Of a stretch of 38,319 nucleotides of DNA, positions 33,034 through 38,319 are shown piece by piece (the stretch's first letter is position 1; each line of letters begins with the position of its first letter). The stretch spans positions 1 to 38,319 of the forward strand of contig CAMOWU010000023.1 of assembly GCA_946628545.1 (NCBI GenBank), written 5' to 3'. The DNA comes from an uncultured Bacteroides sp. Its GTDB lineage: Bacteria; Bacteroidota; Bacteroidia; Bacteroidales; Bacteroidaceae. A program made the translations under genes and the position numbers. Below the pieces are notes generated by a model, which made no database searches, had not been told where the DNA came from, and was given only the letters and a program-made list of their open reading frames with translations.

Positions 33034-34144
33034 ACTGAAACAGACATACAGTATCCTCTTGCTGACGACGTTGTTCTTTTTCGCGCCGTTCAACACTCTA
33101 TATGCCCAGCCACAGCAAGAAGTGACTGTAGAAGCAGAAGCGCAGGAAGATGACCTCGATTTGGGAGCCATCATCTTCGGACATCTTGGCGACTCTTACG
33201 AATGGCATATCACAGATATCGGTGAGACGCGTCTGGCGATACCTCTGCCGGTAATTGTCTATAGCAGTCAGTCGGGATGGCATTGCTTTCTCTCCAGTCG
33301 ATTTGAAGAGGCTGAGGAAGAGCATGGAGAGGGTGCTGAGGTGGAAGGACTGATGATTGCCCATGGTGGTGATCATAATGGCAAGATTGTGGAGATGGTC
33401 GATGGCGAACTTCGCCGACCTGCTCTTGACATCTCCATCACAAGAAACGTGCTGTCGCTGTTCATCAATGTGGCATTGCTTATCGCCATCATCCTCGGCG
33501 TAGCCCGGTGGTACAGGGGAAAGAAACCCGAAGATGCCGCACCAAAAGGTTTTGTTGGACTGATGGAGATGTTCATCATGTCGGTAGAGAACGACATCAT
33601 CCGTGCCTGTGTGGGCAAGGATTACAAGCGTTACTCCCCATATCTGCTCACTGCCTTCTTCTTCATCTTCTTCTCCAACCTGATGGGGCTGGTTCCCATC
33701 TTCCCTGGAGGAGCCAATCTGACGGGTAATATAGCCATCACGATGGTGCTTGCCCTGATGACCTTCCTCATCGTCAACTTCGGAGCCAACAAGCATTATT
33801 GGAAAGATATCCTTTGGCCCGATGTGCCGACATGGCTCAAATGCCCCGTGCCATTGATGCCAGTGATAGAACTTTTCGGTATCTTCACCAAACCCTTTGC
33901 CTTGATGGTCCGTCTCTTTGCCAACATCCTGGCAGGCCACTCCATCATTCTGTCGCTGGTATGTATTATCTTCGTCACAGCCAAGTTCGGTGCTGCCGTG
34001 TGTGGCGGTATGACGGTCGTGTCGGTGTTGCTCAGTTTGTTCATGAACATGCTCGAGTTGCTGGTCGCCTATATCCAGGCCTATGTCTTTACGATGCTCT
34101 CGTCGGTGTTTATCGGCATGTCGCGTGAAGGAGGCCACGAATAA
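33026..34144 (+). CDS. atpB: Fo ATP synthase a subunit with N-terminal exported extension
   Basis: A 372-residue proton-channel subunit. Residues 1-27 look like a signal peptide (ending LYAQ). An acidic, periplasmic extension follows to about residue 135, and then the membrane part. The essential arginine is R296 in FALMVRLFANILAGH, with 'IELFGIFTKPFALM' before it. Other helices are 'LLTAFFFIFFSNLMGLVPIF' and 'LLSLFMNMLELLVAYIQAYVF'. The E. coli subunit has 271 residues; the extra ~100 N-terminal residues are usual in Bacteroidetes. The start overlaps the upstream gene by 8 bases. Confidence 0.95.
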   Translation: MNRLKQTYSILLLTTLFFFAPFNTLYAQPQQEVTVEAEAQEDDLDLGAIIFGHLGDSYEWHITDIGETRLAIPLPVIVYSSQSGWHCFLSSRFEEAEEEHGEGAEVEGLMIAHGGDHNGKIVEMVDGELRRPALDISITRNVLSLFINVALLIAIILGVARWYRGKKPEDAAPKGFVGLMEMFIMSVENDIIRACVGKDYKRYSPYLLTAFFFIFFSNLMGLVPIFPGGANLTGNIAITMVLALMTFLIVNFGANKHYWKDILWPDVPTWLKCPVPLMPVIELFGIFTKPFALMVRLFANILAGHSIILSLVCIIFVTAKFGAAVCGGMTVVSVLLSLFMNMLELLVAYIQAYVFTMLSSVFIGMSREGGHE

Positions 34145-34157
34145 TCTCAAGTATAAA

Positions 34158-34202
34158 TTCCCATCTCTCCTATAATTTCCATAACTCCCATAACTCCCAG
34201 AC
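34158..34202. repeat. 9-bp periodic array (CTCCCATAA) between atpB and atpE
   Basis: Five degenerate 9-bp units lie in register: TTCCCATCT, CTCCTATAA, TTTCCATAA, CTCCCATAA and CTCCCAGAC. The period matches the trp arrays, but the core is not a palindrome. Confidence 0.7.
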
Positions 34203-34235
34203 AATAAATAAACAACAATAAATAAAAAACTTTAG

Positions 34236-34499
<264 letters not shown>

Positions 34500-34507
34500 T
34501 TTAGGGT

Positions 34508-35008
34508 ATGTCACTACTTATTCCAGAGACAGGTTTGGTGTTCTGGATGCTTGTGGCATTTCTGATTCTCTTGTTCATCGTCGGCAAATTTGGTTTCCCA
34601 ACCATAGTGACGATGGTGGACAAACGCAAGAACTTCATCGACGAATCACTGCAGGCAGCCAAGGAAGCCAACGAACGGCTGGCAGGCATCAAGGAAGAGG
34701 GTGAGCGGTTGCTGCAACAGGCACGCGACGAGCACGCCTCTATCCTGAAAGACGCCGAGGCATCTCGTCAGCGTATTGTCAGCGAGGCACGTGAGGAGGC
34801 GAGGGCCGAAGGCGCCCGTATGATTGAGGATGCTAAACAGCAGATACAAACGGAGAAGGAAGCCATGATGAGCGACTTGCGCCGACAGGTGGCTGATCTC
34901 TCCGTAGCCATCGCCGAGAAGATACTGCGCGAGAAGATCAACACCGACAGTGCGCAGATGTCGCTCATCGACCGCATGATAGATGAGGTGGAGTCGAGCA
35001 AGTCATGA
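34508..35008 (+). CDS. atpF: Fo ATP synthase b subunit
   Basis: A 166-residue stator stalk. One N-terminal membrane helix (about 8-30, GLVFWMLVAFLILLFIVGKFG) leads into a long charged coiled coil (about 35-160) rich in Ala, Glu, Arg and Gln, as expected of subunit b. The motif 'VDKRKNFIDESLQAAKEANE' is typical of bacterial b subunits. Eight bases separate it from atpE. Only one b gene is present, so a homodimer is expected. Confidence 0.94.
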   Translation: MSLLIPETGLVFWMLVAFLILLFIVGKFGFPTIVTMVDKRKNFIDESLQAAKEANERLAGIKEEGERLLQQARDEHASILKDAEASRQRIVSEAREEARAEGARMIEDAKQQIQTEKEAMMSDLRRQVADLSVAIAEKILREKINTDSAQMSLIDRMIDEVESSKS

Positions 35009-35037
35009 CGAGTCGGTAGAAGAAAACAGAGATAGCT

Positions 35038-35577
35038 ATGAACACTGGACTGATTGCATACCGATACGCTAAGGCGCTGCTCCTTTATGCCATAGAGGAG
35101 GGCCTCGAGGATACTGTTTATCAAGAGATGACAACGGTGCTCAACAGTTTCAGGCAATTGCCTCAGATTGTTCAGGTCTTGGGCAACCCTGTGACCAAGA
35201 GTGCCGACAAGTTGGAACTGATGCTCAAGATGTGTGCCGCCACACCGGTGAGCAAGGCTTACGATCGCTTTGTGCACACGCTCATCGACAACGACCGCGA
35301 GCAGTTGCTATTGCAGTGCTCGCGCCAATACATAGAACAATATCGCGAATACAAGCATATTTATGTGGTTCGACTGACCACAGCCACAGCGAGTGATCCG
35401 GCTACAGTCGAACGTATCACGCGATTGCTCATGGACTATGACCATTCAGCCACAATCGAATACGAGAAGGCGGTCGATCCCGACATCATTGGTGGTTTCA
35501 TGGTTCAGGTGGGCTACAACCGATTGGATGGAAGTGTGCGGAGCCAGCTCAGTGAGATAGCAAGAAATTTGAGATAA
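35038..35577 (+). CDS. atpH: F1 ATP synthase delta subunit
   Basis: A 179-residue stator subunit that connects the alpha subunits to the b dimer. The N-terminal helical bundle begins 'TGLIAYRYAKALLLYAIEEG', and the C-terminal part has 'VRLTTATASDPATVERI' and 'DPDIIGGFMVQVGYNRLDGSVRSQLSEIARNL', the conserved end of the family. Length and order (after b, before alpha) are normal. It starts 29 bases after atpF. Confidence 0.94.
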   Translation: MNTGLIAYRYAKALLLYAIEEGLEDTVYQEMTTVLNSFRQLPQIVQVLGNPVTKSADKLELMLKMCAATPVSKAYDRFVHTLIDNDREQLLLQCSRQYIEQYREYKHIYVVRLTTATASDPATVERITRLLMDYDHSATIEYEKAVDPDIIGGFMVQVGYNRLDGSVRSQLSEIARNLR

Positions 35578-35601
35578 AGACACGATAATCAGAGATTAGA
35601 T

Positions 35602-37176
35602 ATGGACAATATAAAGACAAGTGAGGTGTCGCAAGTGTTGCTCAACCAACTGAAGCAGATGGACACCCGTCTCAAGTTTGAAGAGGTGGGTGAGGTGCTT
35701 CAGGTCAGCGATGGTGTGGTGCGCATCTATGGATTGCTCAATGCCGAGGCGGGTGAGTTGTTGGAATTCGACAACGGTGAGCACGCCGTGGTGATGAACC
35801 TTGAGGTTGACAATGTAGGTGCTGTGCTGCTTGGTTCCACCGACCGCATCAAAGAGGGTATGGGTGTGAAACGCACAGGCAGGATTGCCTCCATCGAGGT
35901 CAGTGAGCAGATGCTGGGTCGAGTGGTCAACCCGCTGGGCCAGCCCATCGACGGTCAGGGACCTATCGGTGGCGAGAAGGTTGAGATGCCGCTTGAGCGC
36001 AAGGCACCGGGAGTCATCTATCGCCAACCGGTGAACGAGCCTCTGCAAACGGGTATCAAGTCGATCGACGCCATGATTCCCATCGGTCGAGGTCAGCGAG
36101 AGCTGATCATCGGCGACCGCCAGACGGGTAAGACCGCCATCGCCATCGACACCATCATCAACCAGCGAGGCAACTATGAGGCAGGACATCCTATCTACTG
36201 CATTTATGTCGCTATCGGACAGAAGGGTAGTACTGTGGCCAGTATCGTCAACACGCTGAAGGCTCACAAGGCGATGGACTATACCATTGTAGTGTCGGCT
36301 ACGGCAGCAGTTTCGGCTCCTTTGCAGTATTTCGCTCCTTTTGCGGGTGCTGCCATTGGCGAGTACTTCCGCGACACAGGGCGTAGCGCACTGGTGGTCT
36401 ATGACGACCTCTCCAAACAAGCTGTGGCCTACCGTGAGGTGTCGCTGATCCTTCGTCGTCCGTCGGGTCGTGAGGCGTACCCTGGCGATGTGTTCTATCT
36501 CCATAGCCGTCTGTTGGAACGCGCCGCGCGCATCATCGACCAGCAAGAGGTGGCAGAGCAGATGAACGACCTGCCCGAGAGTCTGAAAGGACGAGTGAAG
36601 GGTGGGGGATCTCTCACAGCCCTACCTATCATCGAAACTCAGGCTGGTGATGTGTCGGCCTATATCCCGACAAACGTCATCTCCATCACCGACGGACAGA
36701 TCTTCCTTGAGACCGACCTCTTCAACCAAGGTTTCCGACCTGCCATCAATGTGGGTATCTCGGTGAGCCGTGTGGGTGGTTCGGCTCAGGTCAAGAGCAT
36801 GAAGAAGGTGGCTGGTACCTTGAAAATCAGCCAAGCGCAGTATCGTGAGTTGGAGGCTTTCACCAAGTTCTCGAGCGATATGGACGCTGTGACGGCCATG
36901 ACCATAGACAAGGGACGCAAGAACAACCAACTGCTCATTCAACCACAATACAGTCCTATGCCTGTAGGTGAGCAAATAGCCATCCTCTATTGTGGTATCA
37001 ACGGTCTGCTTAAGGATGTGCCCATCGACCAGGTACAGGCATTCCAAAGTCGATTCCTCGAGAATCTGCGCGCTTTCCACAAGGAGGACGTCATTGATGT
37101 ATTGGCTTCAGGGAAGATCAGCGACGAGGTCACCGATATCATCCGTAAGGTGGCTGCGGAGACCATTGACAGTTAA
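35602..37176 (+). CDS. atpA: F1 ATP synthase alpha subunit
   Basis: A 524-residue regulatory nucleotide-binding subunit of F1. The Walker A is GDRQTGKT (171-178), preceded by '[21 protein letters not shown]'. Others are '[47 protein letters not shown]' with the arginine-finger region, and '[33 protein letters not shown]'. Its stop codon lies inside the first unit of a 7-bp repeat array that begins the atpA-atpG spacer. I see no abnormality. Confidence 0.97.
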   Translation: MDNIKTSEVSQVLLNQLKQMDTRLKFEEVGEVLQVSDGVVRIYGLLNAEAGELLEFDNGEHAVVMNLEVDNVGAVLLGSTDRIKEGMGVKRTGRIASIEVSEQMLGRVVNPLGQPIDGQGPIGGEKVEMPLERKAPGVIYRQPVNEPLQTGIKSIDAMIPIGRGQRELIIGDRQTGKTAIAIDTIINQRGNYEAGHPIYCIYVAIGQKGSTVASIVNTLKAHKAMDYTIVVSATAAVSAPLQYFAPFAGAAIGEYFRDTGRSALVVYDDLSKQAVAYREVSLILRRPSGREAYPGDVFYLHSRLLERAARIIDQQEVAEQMNDLPESLKGRVKGGGSLTALPIIETQAGDVSAYIPTNVISITDGQIFLETDLFNQGFRPAINVGISVSRVGGSAQVKSMKKVAGTLKISQAQYRELEAFTKFSSDMDAVTAMTIDKGRKNNQLLIQPQYSPMPVGEQIAILYCGINGLLKDVPIDQVQAFQSRFLENLRAFHKEDVIDVLASGKISDEVTDIIRKVAAETIDS

Positions 37177-37205
37177 GAGTTAAGAATTAAGAGTTAAGAG
37201 TTAAG
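37171..37205. repeat. 7-bp periodic array (AGTTAAG) at the end of atpA
   Basis: Five 7-bp units lie in register: AGTTAAG twice, AATTAAG once, then AGTTAAG twice. The atpA stop codon is within the first unit. GTTAAGAG in the array can pair with a single CTCTTAAC at 37234-37241, so the spacer RNA can fold in more than one register. Confidence 0.85.
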
Positions 37206-37264
37206 AAAGACTGTTCTTTGAGTCCTGTTTTTTGCTCTTAACAAATAAAAGAGGTTTTTGTGGC

Positions 37265-38200
37265 ATGTCTTTAAAGGAAATAAAAACCAGGATCCAGTCG
37301 GTACAGAATACCCGTAAGATCACCTCTGCGATGAAGATGGTGGCCTCGGCTAAGTTGCACCATGCCCAAGAAGCCATCTCGAGCATGCTGCCTTATCAGA
37401 CCATGCTCTATGGCATATTGTCGCGTTTCTTGGCCGAGGGGGAGTCTCTGCAGACTGAATATCAGAAAGAACGCAAAGTCAGGAATGTGGCGTTGATCGT
37501 ATTCTCTTCTAACTCCAGTCTGTGTGGCGCCTTCAATTCCAACATGATGCGTCATTTCTCGGAGGTGATGAAACATTATGAGCAGGCGGTCGGTCACGAC
37601 CATATCACCGTCTTTCCCGTGGGACGCAAGATTGCCGACTATGTCAGGAAATCGGGTTATGAACCTCAGGGTGACTTCACCCAATTGGCAGATAAACCTG
37701 ATTATACGCAAGTTCAGGCACTGGCTGATGAACTGATGGAGATGTTCCGTAAAGGCAAGGTGGATAGGGTAGAGTTGCTCTACAACCATTTCAAAAACAC
37801 GGCTACGCAGATTTATATGAACGAGCCGTTGTTGCCACTCGATGTGGAGAGTTGCCTCAGCGACAAGTCGTTGCTGAAAAAGCCTGCAATAGGAGAGGCT
37901 GATACAACCCTGCAAAACAGCGAACAGGCAGATTGTAGTGACATCAAGTCCAACTATATCATCGAGCCTTCAGTGGAGGAGTTGCTCAGCAGCCTCTTGC
38001 CCAAGGTGGTACGCCTGAAGCTTTTCACTTCACTGCTCGACAGCAATGCTTCTGAGCATGGTGCGCGCACCATGGCCATGCAAATTGCCACCGACAATGC
38101 CGACGACTTGCTCAACGAACTCAGCATCCTCTACAACAAAACCCGTCAACAAGCCATCACCAGCGAATTGCTCGACATTATCGGAGGATCGTTCAAGTAA
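37265..38200 (+). CDS. atpG: F1 ATP synthase gamma subunit
   Basis: A 311-residue rotor shaft. The start MSLKEIKTRIQSVQNTRKIT is the conserved N-terminus; an in-frame TTG 11 codons upstream is rejected. The N-terminal helix 'ITSAMKMVASAKLHHAQ' and C-terminal helix 'SEHGARTMAMQIATDNADDLLNELSILYNKTRQQAITSELLDII' form the coiled coil, with the Rossmann-like part 'VALIVFSSNSSLCGAFNSN' between. It is about 25 residues longer than in E. coli, with a polar insertion near residues 205-240 (KPAIGEADTTLQNSEQADCS). It is the last gene of the operon. Confidence 0.95.
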   Translation: MSLKEIKTRIQSVQNTRKITSAMKMVASAKLHHAQEAISSMLPYQTMLYGILSRFLAEGESLQTEYQKERKVRNVALIVFSSNSSLCGAFNSNMMRHFSEVMKHYEQAVGHDHITVFPVGRKIADYVRKSGYEPQGDFTQLADKPDYTQVQALADELMEMFRKGKVDRVELLYNHFKNTATQIYMNEPLLPLDVESCLSDKSLLKKPAIGEADTTLQNSEQADCSDIKSNYIIEPSVEELLSSLLPKVVRLKLFTSLLDSNASEHGARTMAMQIATDNADDLLNELSILYNKTRQQAITSELLDIIGGSFK

Positions 38201-38212
38201 GTACATTTGGTC

Positions 38213-38230
38213 GAGAGACAATCTCTTTTT
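38213..38230 (+). terminator. Weak terminator after atpG
   Basis: A 6-bp stem GAGAGA/TCTCTT with a three-base loop runs into a T-run, 13 bases past the atpG stop. It is a weak hairpin, so the call is tentative. Confidence 0.35.
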
Positions 38231-38294
38231 TGTCTTTCTTTACAATCGTGACTAATTATCTGGATTTGCAAAGTGGAAATGACACTTTAGGTAT

Positions 38295-38319
38295 ATGAGC
38301 GATTACAAAAGAAAAAGTG
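38295..38319 (+). CDS. Possible start of the next gene (cut by the window edge)
   Basis: An ATG opens a frame reading MSDYKRKK to the edge. It is too short to identify, and real only if the frame continues beyond the window. Confidence 0.3.

Noticed and set aside
33098-34204. 368-codon open frame antisense to atpB
   Set aside because: Complementary to a clearly coding atpB; the translated product is rich in His, Asp and Gln with no family signs.

Overview
The window looks like a chromosome segment from a Bacteroidales bacterium, most likely Prevotella or a close relative. The evidence is: Bacteroidetes promoters (a -7 box TAnnTTTG, sometimes with a TTTG about 20 bases upstream), two secreted proteins with type IX secretion sorting domains (one type A-like, one type B), PorT-like outer-membrane barrels, a Bacteroidetes-type trp cluster (B-E-G-D-C-F-A) and a Bacteroidetes-type ATP synthase cluster (D-C-x-B-E-F-H-A-G). 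I see no rRNA, tRNA, CRISPR array or complete insertion sequence.

Layout. 1-4182 (minus): a secreted T9SS-type protein, a membrane-anchored formylglycine-generating-enzyme-like protein and an outer-membrane barrel. 4347-6605 (plus): a 43-codon remnant of an AAA-ATPase-like gene, a TrmH/SpoU RNA methyltransferase and a flavodiiron protein. 6606-7428: a gene-free stretch built almost wholly from repeats, including a REP/BIME-like 164-bp tandem duplication. 7429-9751 (minus): a LysM/periplasmic-binding protein with an outer-membrane barrel downstream. 9968-15214 (plus): a type B sorting-domain protein, uvrA and a beta-helix lipoprotein. 15462-17251 (minus): a translationally coupled ABC-type ATPase and TOPRIM-like DUF4276 pair, a probable anti-phage module, next to a broken DUF418 gene (17511-18091).

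18302-23047 (plus) is a glycogen/alpha-glucan operon: debranching enzyme, glycogen-synthase-like glycosyltransferase and a GH57 protein that appears to have lost both catalytic residues. 23252-30447 (minus) is a complete tryptophan operon. It is preceded by a well-formed attenuator: a promoter, a 19-residue leader peptide with three consecutive Trp codons, and an intrinsic terminator. 30841-38200 (plus) is the F1Fo ATP synthase operon, divergent from trp.

The most unusual pattern not explained by genes is a set of strictly periodic short repeats (7, 9 or 10 bp) in spacers in and around the trp and atp operons and elsewhere. In the trp cluster each array is built on one 6-bp palindrome (AACGTT, CCTAGG or TCTAGA). 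The other strong leads are the ATPase-DUF4276 pair, the GH57 pseudoenzyme and the trp attenuator. All calls come from reading the sequence; no database search was run.
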